A DNA stretch of 22,895 bases from 2-02-FULL-46-13 sp036517235. Its GTDB lineage: Bacteria; Patescibacteriota; Minisyncoccia; Phycocordibacterales; DSPV01. Positions within the stretch are counted from its first letter, which is position 1. Each line of letters begins with the position of its first letter. Location of the stretch: assembly GCA_036517235.1 (NCBI GenBank), contig DATDXL010000006.1, positions 1 through 22,895 of the forward strand, in the 5' to 3' direction. The position numbers and the translations under genes were made by a program. Positions 14,238 through 21,008 of the stretch are shown piece by piece. The notes beneath the pieces were generated by a model. That model did not search any database and was not told where the DNA came from. It was given only the letters and a program-made list of their open reading frames with translations.

Positions 14238-15272
14238 CTAAACGTTTTCTATAATCCGCGCTAAATATTTGTTCGGACGACACGACGCACTCGTGCGGTC
14301 AGATTCGTAAGCCGCCTCTATAATAGCTACATGTTTTATATGTTCATTGAGGTCGAGGGCTGAACCGGGAATGAAGTGCTTTATTTTGTCAGCAAAATAG
14401 TCTAGCTGCGCAACAGCGGCTGAGGGCCATCCCCCCTTCCTCTCGAGATGCTCCACTTCATTACCACTTACATCTAATCGGCGAATCATCCCGCGAGAAA
14501 CCTCGATACTGCCATTCGTACCAAAAACCTTTATGTATTCTTGTTTTTCTGGATATACGCGTGAAATGACGAAATTCCCCACCAGTTTCTCGTCATACTC
14601 GCCATCGAGATTATAGTCAAATAGTAAATGTGCAGTGTCTTCTACATCGTATAGTTGTCCTGGGCGATTGCCGCGAGTTAGTCGTGCGGTGACCGATGTT
14701 GGGATCCCGAAGTACCAGACGAGTAAATCAACGAAGTGGTATCCCATATCTATTAATGCTCCTCCACCCGCGAGTTCTTTAGAGGCCCTCCAATCCGTAT
14801 CGAGTGAGGCCACATTCATAGTATACGCACCATCAATGGAATAAATCTTGCCTATGGATCTCTTAAGCTGATGAAATGCTTGATAAATAGGATTAAATCG
14901 TCGCTGGACGGTCACGCCAAGATAAACATTCCCTAATTCTATAAATTTCAGGAATTTGGACGCCTCCACACTATTCGAAGCAAACGGTTTTTCTTTGATG
15001 ATGTGCTTTCCTGCAGCCGCCAATGTTTTAATGATCTCGAAATACGCATAATGTGGAACACATACTACCGCTACCTGAAAGGGTCGATTCTGGATTAACT
15101 GTTCAATATCGGTATAGCCGGGAACATTGTATTTTTCGCTTGATTCTTCCAACTTACGAGGATCTGTATCGCATACAGCAACAAGTTTGTAGTATTGACT
15201 CTGAATTAGAGCGGGAAGGTGATCTTCTCGCGATTGTTTGCCAAGGCCAATAACCACTGCTTCTAGTTCCAT
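14238..15272 (-). CDS. Gfo/Idh/MocA-family oxidoreductase
   Basis: 344 residues. The N-terminal Rossmann domain begins VIGLGKQSREDHLPAL, and the family motif appears as IIKEKPFASN, whose lysine normally sits in the active site. The C-terminal sheet domain includes DMGYHFVDLLVWYFG, with the histidine used in catalysis by relatives. It would oxidise or reduce a sugar or nucleotide sugar with NAD(P), feeding the DegT aminotransferase encoded next. ATG 15272 lies inside the last codons of a 17-codon ORF governed by the R2 leader. A second possible start signal is the TATAAA about 11 bp before the ATG. Confidence 0.88.
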   Translation of the reverse strand: MELEAVVIGLGKQSREDHLPALIQSQYYKLVAVCDTDPRKLEESSEKYNVPGYTDIEQLIQNRPFQVAVVCVPHYAYFEIIKTLAAAGKHIIKEKPFASNSVEASKFLKFIELGNVYLGVTVQRRFNPIYQAFHQLKRSIGKIYSIDGAYTMNVASLDTDWRASKELAGGGALIDMGYHFVDLLVWYFGIPTSVTARLTRGNRPGQLYDVEDTAHLLFDYNLDGEYDEKLVGNFVISRVYPEKQEYIKVFGTNGSIEVSRGMIRRLDVSGNEVEHLERKGGWPSAAVAQLDYFADKIKHFIPGSALDLNEHIKHVAIIEAAYESDRTSASCRPNKYLARIIENV

Positions 15273-15316
15273 CGGTTGGGCTCTTTATACCACATTTCAA
15301 TATTCTCAGCTACCAT
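15263..15316 (-). CDS. 17-codon ORF under R2, overlapping Gfo/Idh start
   Basis: ATG 15316, placed 5 nt after GGGAGGG, opens a frame reading MVAENIEMWYKEPNRWN and stop. Its last 10 bases overlap the Gfo/Idh start. It occupies the place where R1 and R3 have the start of a membrane protein, and its PNRW matches the SPNRWSW of the R1 protein. It may be a leader peptide that couples translation to the Gfo/Idh gene, or the collapsed remnant of a third membrane-protein paralogue. Confidence 0.4.
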   Translation of the reverse strand: MVAENIEMWYKEPNRWN

Positions 15317-15413
15317 CGGCACCCTCCCTGTTTCGAATGTAACGGCTCAAGATATTCGACTCATGCCGAATACCCACCTCTAGTATTACATCACACCTTG
15401 TATATAGACGCAA
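15314..15413 (-). promoter_or_regulatory. Repeated promoter and structured leader, copy R2
   Basis: Minus strand: -35 TTGCGT (15408-15413), 17 bp, -10 TGTAAT (15385-15390), AGGTGG, hairpin GTATTCGGC-ATGA-GTCGAATAT (15352-15373), GGGAGGG (15322-15328), ATG 15316. A 5-codon ORF MSRIS-stop lies at 15347-15364. All nine hairpin pairs are kept although the 3' arm differs from R1 at three positions. Confidence 0.75.
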
Positions 15414-15453
15414 GTTTTTCGCGTAGCAATAATGTCTTTCTTGGGGCATCGAC

Positions 15454-15473
15454 TTTTACCATATATGGTAAAA
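15454..15473. repeat. 20-bp AT-rich palindrome
   Basis: TTTTACCATA followed by its exact reverse complement TATGGTAAAA. It lies between the R2 promoter (minus) and the methyltransferase gene (plus), about 40 bp upstream of the R2 -35. An operator for a dimeric regulator fits better than a terminator. Confidence 0.5.
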
Positions 15474-15609
15474 AAGATTCTTAGGAAAACAATTGTGCCT
15501 GTCCCCATTACCATTCCATGGTACGCTTAGGATGACACTGACGGAGAAACTGACCGGGCACGGGAAGCGGGTCGAGAGTGGAGACGATGTGGATAAATTA
15601 ACACCCTAT

Positions 15610-16419
15610 ATGGCTAAATCAAAAAAACAATGGTGGGAAACGCTTTTTGATGAAAAGTATCTTAATACATACGTTGATATCGTTACTCCCGAACTTACCG
15701 AAAAACAGATTTCATTTTTATTAAAATGTCTCCAACTAAAGAAGGGCGCGAGGATTTTGGACTTGGCGTGTGGCCATGGTCGACACGCTATCGAACTTGC
15801 ACGACGTGGACACAACGTCACTGGACTTGATTTTTCGAAGCACTTTATCGATATCGCTAAAAAGGACGCCAGGTCGCAAGGGGTTGAAGTAAGCTTTATC
15901 CAGAAAGACATGCGTAAGATGTCATTCATCAACAAGTTTGATGCCATAGTGAACATGTTTACCTCGTTCGGATATTTTGATAATGATGAAGACAATTCTG
16001 TAGTGCTTCGAAAAGTCTCTCGCGCCCTTAAACCGAAAGGCAAGTTTTTAATTGACCTGAACAATACCACACGCACATTGGCGCGTTTGTCGCAGAAAGG
16101 AAAAATAAATGACAAAACTGGAGTCCTTACTAACACAAGCAAAGATAAGTTATCGAGTGGTCTTGCGGTAACGACAAAACACGAATTTGACCCCGCAACA
16201 ATGCGCTGGTCTATGACACGAACATGGAAAGAGAGAGGTAAGGTAAAAAACTATCGAACCAACGTGCGCATGTTCTCTGTACCTGAACTTGAGCATTTGT
16301 TTCGAGAAAACGATTTAGAAATAGAAAAGGTCTGGGGCGATTTTGAAGGATCTCCTTTCGGTTTCGACTCTCCTCGTATGGTTGTTTTAGCAGTTCATTC
16401 TGGAGTGGCCTCAAGATAA
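15610..16419 (+). CDS. Class I SAM-dependent methyltransferase
   Basis: 269 residues. Motif I is ILDLACGHGRHAIELARRG, followed by VTGLDFS (acidic end of beta-2), an FIQKDMRKM segment, and FDAIVNMFTSFGYF (motif IV region), all in the order of small-molecule methyltransferases. The N-terminal WWETLFDEKYL is typical of this subgroup. Target unknown. ATG 15610 is chosen because the subgroup normally begins just before WW; ATG 15532 in the same frame would add 26 residues of non-conserved look. The gene runs against the GRDP-like gene and its stop lies next to the shared terminator region at 16418. Confidence 0.85.
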   Translation: MAKSKKQWWETLFDEKYLNTYVDIVTPELTEKQISFLLKCLQLKKGARILDLACGHGRHAIELARRGHNVTGLDFSKHFIDIAKKDARSQGVEVSFIQKDMRKMSFINKFDAIVNMFTSFGYFDNDEDNSVVLRKVSRALKPKGKFLIDLNNTTRTLARLSQKGKINDKTGVLTNTSKDKLSSGLAVTTKHEFDPATMRWSMTRTWKERGKVKNYRTNVRMFSVPELEHLFRENDLEIEKVWGDFEGSPFGFDSPRMVVLAVHSGVASR

Positions 16420-16445
16420 AAAAGTCGCCGACCGAAGTCGGCGAC
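16418..16445 (-). terminator. Intrinsic terminator with UUCG loop
   Basis: On the minus strand GTCGCCGAC-TTCG-GTCGGCGAC is a perfect 9-bp stem with a UUCG tetraloop followed by six Ts. It terminates the GRDP-like gene at 16465; the hairpin may also act on the converging methyltransferase transcript. Confidence 0.9.
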
Positions 16446-16464
16446 CCAAGGTGGGGGTGACTGT

Positions 16465-16917
16465 TTATCTGTCCGTGCAACAACACATGACCACGCAGCG
16501 GTTTTCGTAACCGACTTCGCGGCCGAAGTGCTCCACGTAAAGTTCACCTGAACGCTTGGCGACCTCTTGGGTCGGCATGGCCGGGTTGTGATGAAGGATG
16601 TAGCCGAAGTATTCCATGCAATCCTCATTATACCGTTTGGTATTGAGAATGTGCTGGTGCCACACCAAGTCGATATCATGACAAGGCATGAGCGGAACAC
16701 CGCGGTACATTTTCGCCAGCGCAAGGTAGTTACGATACTTGCGGACGCAATCCGCCACACGCTCTTCGGTCAAGGCGGACTTGCCAGCCTTCTTTTCGTC
16801 GAGAAGAATCTGCTCCACCACATACGACAAGTCGAATGTGGGCAAGCCGACATGCGCCGAACGTGTAAGCATGGCGGGAGTAGCAGATACAGAAGAACGC
16901 ACTGCTGTTTGCAACAT
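16465..16917 (-). CDS. GRDP-like (DUF1399-type) protein, paralogue 1
   Basis: 150 residues. The core HDIDLVWHQHILNTKRYNEDC, followed by YFGYILHHNP, matches the glycine-rich-domain-protein-like family signature (D.D..WH.H..D...Y..DC). The clustered His/Asp/Cys suggest a metal site, although no activity is established to my knowledge. The C-terminus ends in a Cys cluster, CVVMCCC. ATG 16917 is preferred over 16971 because GGAG lies at the right distance before it. Paralogue 2 is at 18074-18616. Confidence 0.7.
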   Translation of the reverse strand: MLQTAVRSSVSATPAMLTRSAHVGLPTFDLSYVVEQILLDEKKAGKSALTEERVADCVRKYRNYLALAKMYRGVPLMPCHDIDLVWHQHILNTKRYNEDCMEYFGYILHHNPAMPTQEVAKRSGELYVEHFGREVGYENRCVVMCCCTDR

Positions 16918-16982
16918 TGTATTTCTCCATGGAGATGCACCCCGTCGGGCGAGACAATGAACATTCACCATCTATACTATAG

Positions 16983-17009
16983 GTTATAGCTCCTACACTT
17001 ATTTGTCAA
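16983..17009 (-). promoter_or_regulatory. Promoter-like sequence for GRDP-like paralogue 1
   Basis: Minus strand TTGACA (17004-17009), 15 bp, TATAAC (16983-16988). The spacer is short; TATAGT slightly further along is an alternative -10. Confidence 0.4.
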
Positions 17010-17022
17010 GAGCGTAAGGAAA

Positions 17023-17652
17023 TCATCCCCGCTTCTTGTAACTTCCCACTTCTTCTTTTATCATTTTGATGATTTCGGGGAATCTAGGGACCTGAAAATG
17101 TTCGCCCTTACTTTTATAGATAATAATTTCTGCATTCTTCAACTTCTTTCTATATTTTTCAGCATGAGAGGCAGGTACAGTGTCGTCGTCTTTTGAGAAT
17201 AGCAGGTGGAGATTTTTTGAGTTTTTCTCAAGCAAAGAAAGATTAGTCTTCAGTCTAAATCCCCCGACCAGGTCTTCGTTTAGGCACGTATCATCGAAGG
17301 GTGCGCAAACTAGGTACGCGGATAGAGCCTTTTTGGATAGTCTGTGTTCGGATAGGTACTTCGCAAGGAAAATCCCACCAAGAGAAGAACCAATGAGAAT
17401 GAAGTTGTGTCTAAGGAGAGGCAGGTATCTTTCAAAAGCAATCTTCCAATCTCTATACTTGGCATTGTCCTGGAGAGGCATTCGTGGCCTGATGATTTCA
17501 AATCTCTTTTCCAATTTCTTTTCAAGGTCGGCTTCCCAGTACGGCCTCTTCAGAGTTGAGACCTTCCTGGTTCTTAGCCAATGTAAGTAATCCTTCTCAT
17601 TTTTAAAAGTCATCCCACCATGCACTAAAAGTATCTGAATTTTCTTCCGCAT
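17023..17652 (-). CDS. Alpha/beta hydrolase (RBBP9/YdeN-like)
   Basis: 209 residues, cytosolic. It begins IQILLVHGG (oxyanion strand-loop). The nucleophile elbow is IGSSLGG, the acid is in LLFSKDDDTVP, and the histidine is in GEHFQVP, giving a complete Ser-Asp-His triad. Small serine hydrolases of this kind are found in the RBBP9/YdeN group; physiological substrates are mostly unknown. ATG 17652 has TAATAT 6 bp upstream and no SD. Confidence 0.8.
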   Translation of the reverse strand: MRKKIQILLVHGGMTFKNEKDYLHWLRTRKVSTLKRPYWEADLEKKLEKRFEIIRPRMPLQDNAKYRDWKIAFERYLPLLRHNFILIGSSLGGIFLAKYLSEHRLSKKALSAYLVCAPFDDTCLNEDLVGGFRLKTNLSLLEKNSKNLHLLFSKDDDTVPASHAEKYRKKLKNAEIIIYKSKGEHFQVPRFPEIIKMIKEEVGSYKKRG

Positions 17653-17658
17653 GCATTT

Positions 17659-17664
17659 ATATTA
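17659..17664 (-). promoter_or_regulatory. -10 box for hydrolase gene
   Basis: TAATAT, 6 bp, ATG 17652 on the minus strand; leaderless pattern. Confidence 0.4.
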
Positions 17665-17686
17665 CCTCATTTATACGTCTTCTCCC

Positions 17687-17881
17687 TTATATAAAAAAGC
17701 AAGTCTTACCTTGGGAGCGCTCGGAAAATCTCCGTAAGAGCGGTCTCCACGCCGCCAGTGTCGTCCCGTAGGCCCACATGAGCCACGAGAGGGGGTTCGG
17801 TCTCCGCGTCTTTAACGCGTAGAAAATATATCCGGCAATCTGAAGGACGCCGGACATCACAGCAAATGCTATGAGCGCCAT
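17687..17881 (-). CDS. Truncated small membrane protein, PNPLSWLMW type
   Basis: 64 residues. The first helix (ALIAFAVMSGVLQIAGYIFYAL) is followed by KTRRPNPLSWLMWAYGTT, matching the first half of the 193-aa membrane protein at 10742-11323. After AYGTT the sequence turns into a basic, non-hydrophobic tail (RPLLRRFSERSQ), so the remaining helices are missing; a frameshift or 3' deletion is likely. ATG 17881 lies 5 nt after GGGAGGG of leader R3. It may be a decayed paralogue or a short single-repeat protein. Confidence 0.5.
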   Translation of the reverse strand: MALIAFAVMSGVLQIAGYIFYALKTRRPNPLSWLMWAYGTTLAAWRPLLRRFSERSQGKTCFFI

Positions 17882-17978
17882 CGGCACCCTCCCTTCGTTT
17901 GAATGAACGGTTCAAGGTACCCAGCTCATGCCGAATACCCACCTCTTATATTATATCACACCTTGTATAAATATGCAA
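17879..17978 (-). promoter_or_regulatory. Repeated promoter and structured leader, copy R3
   Basis: Minus strand: -35 TTGCAT (17973-17978), 17 bp, -10 TATAAT (17950-17955), AGGTGG, hairpin GTATTCGGC-ATGA-GCTGGGTAC (17917-17938), GGGAGGG and ATG 17881. A 5-codon ORF MSWVP-stop lies at 17912-17929. The 5' arm and loop are identical to R1 and R2; the 3' arm differs but still pairs at all nine positions with G-U wobbles. Confidence 0.78.
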
Positions 17979-17991
17979 GCTCGGCAAGCTC

Positions 17992-18024
17992 AAAAAATAG
18001 CCCGGCGATTTAATATGCCGGGCT
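17992..18024 (-). terminator. Intrinsic terminator of GRDP-like paralogue 2
   Basis: Minus strand AGCCCGGC and GCCGGGCT form an 8-bp stem (17999-18006 with 18017-18024) followed by ATTTTTT. Confidence 0.85.
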
Positions 18025-18073
18025 ACGCGAGGAGTGGACTTGAATTTAATGTTGACAGAGCTTGTTCCAAGCC

Positions 18074-18616
18074 TCAGCTCGTCTTGGACTTACAGGTGAC
18101 GCATTTCCCGTGGCCGCACCTCGTGCATTTGCCGCCACCGCACTTATGACACTTGCTCGCGTCAGTCGTGCAGTCGTCGTCGCAGTACGGCTCTCCGAAA
18201 AGATCGAGATGTAACGCCTTCGTCTCCTCGAAGCTCGCCAGCAGGTTCTTGGCGTCCGCTTCACTGCGCATTCCGAAGTAAGGAAAGTGGTGAATGAATT
18301 CGCCGAAAACATGCTGGCAGTCGTCGGCATAAGCACGGGTGTCAAGAATGTGCTGATGCCAGAATAAATCGATGTCCCTTGTCGGGACGTTCGCGCCGTG
18401 ACGACTGACGTAGACCATGCACAAGTAGCGCCGATAACGCGTTTCCACGTAATCTGCGTACTCTTGGTCCCAGCCCTGCCCCTCTTCCTTATCCATGAGT
18501 TTCAGCTTGACCATGGAAAGGTCGATGGAACGGATTTTATCCATTCCCTCTAGGACGGCAAAATCGTGAATTACTGCGGCACCAGCTGGTGTCGCCAAGG
18601 CAAGATTGCTTCTCAT
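18074..18616 (-). CDS. GRDP-like (DUF1399-type) protein with Cys-rich tail, paralogue 2
   Basis: 180 residues. The core TRDIDLFWHQHILDTRAY, then DDCQHVFGEFIHHFP, is shared with paralogue 1 at 16465-16917. After the core comes a 40-residue tail with repeated Cys pairs (CDDDC, CHKC, CTRC, CVTC), which looks like a small zinc- or metal-binding module. No signal peptide. Start ATG 18616 follows AGGAG by about 9 nt. The promoter is TTGACA-17-TATGTT (18685-18713) with a roughly 65-nt leader. Terminator at 17992. Biochemical role unknown. Confidence 0.72.
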   Translation of the reverse strand: MRSNLALATPAGAAVIHDFAVLEGMDKIRSIDLSMVKLKLMDKEEGQGWDQEYADYVETRYRRYLCMVYVSRHGANVPTRDIDLFWHQHILDTRAYADDCQHVFGEFIHHFPYFGMRSEADAKNLLASFEETKALHLDLFGEPYCDDDCTTDASKCHKCGGGKCTRCGHGKCVTCKSKTS

Positions 18617-18684
18617 GTCCTAGTCTCCTGTTTAGTGTTTTTTCTGTGTACGCTTGGCAATGAACCTCACACTGCCTAAGATTG

Positions 18685-18713
18685 AACATATTCTAATAAA
18701 AAGGCACTGTCAA
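18685..18713 (-). promoter_or_regulatory. Promoter of GRDP-like paralogue 2
   Basis: Minus strand TTGACA (18708-18713), 17 bp, TATGTT (18685-18690). Confidence 0.6.
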
Positions 18714-18753
18714 ATATTGGGCTCTGCGCGTTCAAATCCATCAAGACTTTTCT

Positions 18754-19614
18754 CTATTTTTTGGAAAACACAAGAAAGTGGGAGGAACGGCGCTTAAAAC
18801 CGAAGCGGTTGTATATATAGCGACGACCGAGCGCGACCCGTTGCAGTAGGATAGTGCACGATTGCTCCCTACCGATACTTTCAATGGCGGCGCAAATCAA
18901 GCGTGTATCCTCAATCGAGCTTCGTCCTCGCGTAATAAACGCATTGCCAGCTCGTTCCTGCCGGTGTAGCGATTTGCAAGGCAGCAAACCTTCGAACACC
19001 AATATTCCTCCTGGTTTAAGAAGCCGTACTGCCGCGCCAAACGTCGCTCGCTGGTTAGTGTCGTAGTCAATAAAATAACTGAGAAGTACGAGGTCAAAAG
19101 AAGCATTAGGAAATTGTAATTGTTCCGCGCGTCCGAGACACGCGTTAAAACCGTCCTGTTTTATGATTTGTACGCTCACCGCACTGATGTCTGCGCCGAA
19201 TAATTGTATGGCAGGTACTCCCAATTCGGCGTGACAAAAGCGTAGAAACTCATTACTTCCTGCGCCTATATCCAAAATAGTAAGGGAGGGCGCTCCTGAA
19301 GAAGCGTAACCGGTTATGCGCTCAAATCCTCGGCGTACGAGAAGAGCGTTGAGGTAGGCATAATTATTTGTTTGGTATTCAGCGTCGTATGCTCGAGCAA
19401 TTACTTCGTCCGTAATCTTCCCAGATTCGTATATATCTCGGAGGACTTTTTGGAGAGAGCTAAGAAAAGATATCTTCTCTTTTGAGCGCCTTTTGAAAGC
19501 GCGGACCTGTTCCGCATAGATAGGCTCAACATCTTTGCAGTTATCCAAGTCAAGGAACGGCGCGCCAGATTCTTTAGCGAATCTTCGCAATTGTAAAGAT
19601 TCAAAAAACCTCAT
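18754..19614 (-). CDS. Class I SAM-dependent methyltransferase
   Basis: 286 residues. An N-terminal helical part (about 1-105) precedes the Rossmann methyltransferase core: motif I LTILDIGAGSNEFLRFC, then LFGADIS, an LGRAEQLQFPNASFDLVLLSYFIDY block (motifs III/IV), and RLLKPGGILVFEG (motif V/VI). A basic C-terminal end follows. Substrate unknown. It is divergent from lysA with 84 bp between the two starts, and a weak TTATAC-type box lies against its ATG. Confidence 0.8.
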   Translation of the reverse strand: MRFFESLQLRRFAKESGAPFLDLDNCKDVEPIYAEQVRAFKRRSKEKISFLSSLQKVLRDIYESGKITDEVIARAYDAEYQTNNYAYLNALLVRRGFERITGYASSGAPSLTILDIGAGSNEFLRFCHAELGVPAIQLFGADISAVSVQIIKQDGFNACLGRAEQLQFPNASFDLVLLSYFIDYDTNQRATFGAAVRLLKPGGILVFEGLLPCKSLHRQERAGNAFITRGRSSIEDTRLICAAIESIGREQSCTILLQRVALGRRYIYNRFGFKRRSSHFLVFSKK

Positions 19615-19687
19615 GTATAACCTAACGTAGCACGCTTCTTGTAAGTCACTGACAAGGCCCTCTTTTTACCGAGCGTGTGCGGCGCGG

Positions 19688-19693
19688 TATAGT
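19688..19693 (+). promoter_or_regulatory. -10 box for leaderless lysA
   Basis: CGGTATAGT, 5 bp, ATG 19699; no SD. Confidence 0.5.
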
Positions 19694-19698
19694 AAGGC

Positions 19699-20922
19699 AT
19701 GGTTAAGAAGATTCCCTTCACAAAGGTGGAGATTGAAAAACTGTGTGCGAAGTACCCCACCCCATTTTACGTCTATGATGAAGCGGGGATTCGGGAGTCT
19801 GCTCGTACGCTCACGCAAGCGTTTTCGTGGAATACTGGTTTTAAGGAATATTTTGCGGTCAAGGCGACGCCCAATCCTTCTATCCTTGAGCTATTGAAGC
19901 AGGAAGGCTGCGGAGCCGATTGCAGTTCCCTTCCCGAACTTTTGCTTGCGAAACAGATTGGTATGACCGGAGAAGACATCATGTTCACCTCAAACGACAC
20001 GCCTGCGGAAGAATTCCGCGCGGCAAAAGAGTTGGGCGCGGTCATCACCCTTGATGATATCTCGCATATCGAATATGTGGAGAAAAATGCCGGATTGCCG
20101 GAATTGTTGTCAATGCGCTACAACCCCGGCAGTACTCGAACGGGAAACGCAATCATAGGCAAACCCGAAGAAGCGAAGTTTGGCATGACGCGGGAACAAT
20201 TGTTTGACGCATATCGCATCGCCAAAGGGAAGGGTGTCTCCCGCTTCGGACTTCATACGATGGTCGTCTCGAATGAGCTTGATTCGCAGTATTTTGTGGA
20301 AACTGCGCGGATGCTGTTTACCATTGCCGTGGAGCTTCGGGAAAAAGAAGGTATTGCTCTCGAGTTCATAAACTTAGGTGGCGGTATTGGCATTCCCTAT
20401 AAGCCGGAACAAGAAGAGATGGATGTGCGGCGTATGGCGGAGGGCGTACGCGAACTCTATCAAACGTACGCGCTTGCGCCTGTAAAGATTTACATGGAAT
20501 GCGGCCGCTACATCACCGGGCCTCACGGCTACCTCGTGACGAAAGTTCGTCACCTCAAGAACATCTACAAGCGCTATGCGGGGCTTGACGCATGCATGGC
20601 CGACCTCATGCGTCCCGGCATGTATGGCGCGTATCACCATATCTCGGTGCTTGGAAAAGAGGGAGCGCCTCCTGCGCACACCTACGATGTGACGGGTTCC
20701 CTATGCGAGAATAACGACAAGTTTGCGATTGACCGGAAGCTCCCTGCTCTTGAAGCAGGCGATGTGCTCGTTATCCATGATGCGGGAGCTCACGGACACT
20801 CAATGGGTTTCAACTACAACGGCAAACTCCGCCCCGCCGAATTTCTCTTGCGGGATCGGACATTCACCATGATTCGTCGTGCGGAAACCATCGAAGATTA
20901 CTTCGCTACGCTCAGCTTCTGA
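19699..20922 (+). CDS. lysA: Diaminopimelate decarboxylase
   Basis: A 407-residue fold-III PLP enzyme that converts meso-diaminopimelate to lysine in the cytosol. The PLP lysine is K55 in YFAVKATPNP. The glycine loop is INLGGGIGIPY, MECGRYITG is the next PLP/substrate block, the cross-subunit motif reads GSLCENNDKF (usual CESSD with two substitutions), and GFNYNGKLRPAEF closes the site. The active-site layout favours LysA over ornithine/carboxynorspermidine decarboxylases, but a related specificity is not excluded. Homoserine dehydrogenase, another aspartate-family enzyme, is encoded 0.6 kb downstream on the same strand with its own promoter. Confidence 0.85.
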   Translation: MVKKIPFTKVEIEKLCAKYPTPFYVYDEAGIRESARTLTQAFSWNTGFKEYFAVKATPNPSILELLKQEGCGADCSSLPELLLAKQIGMTGEDIMFTSNDTPAEEFRAAKELGAVITLDDISHIEYVEKNAGLPELLSMRYNPGSTRTGNAIIGKPEEAKFGMTREQLFDAYRIAKGKGVSRFGLHTMVVSNELDSQYFVETARMLFTIAVELREKEGIALEFINLGGGIGIPYKPEQEEMDVRRMAEGVRELYQTYALAPVKIYMECGRYITGPHGYLVTKVRHLKNIYKRYAGLDACMADLMRPGMYGAYHHISVLGKEGAPPAHTYDVTGSLCENNDKFAIDRKLPALEAGDVLVIHDAGAHGHSMGFNYNGKLRPAEFLLRDRTFTMIRRAETIEDYFATLSF

Positions 20923-20947
20923 TTTTGTGTGCGGGGGTAAGACTCGT

Positions 20948-20976
20948 TTGACAATGTGATTTATAATTCGTATTAT
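20948..20976 (+). promoter_or_regulatory. Promoter of 127-aa orphan gene
   Basis: TTGACA (20948-20953), exactly 17 bp, TATTAT (20971-20976). Confidence 0.75.
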
Positions 20977-21008
20977 CTTCGCGAAACGGTCACCAGGAGG
21001 AGTTAGTC

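Noticed and set aside
17706..17942. 78-codon frame overlapping R3 and the truncated membrane gene
   Set aside because: It would start inside the conserved hairpin and cross the SD; only its last residues look protein-like, which may reflect a frameshift of the truncated gene.
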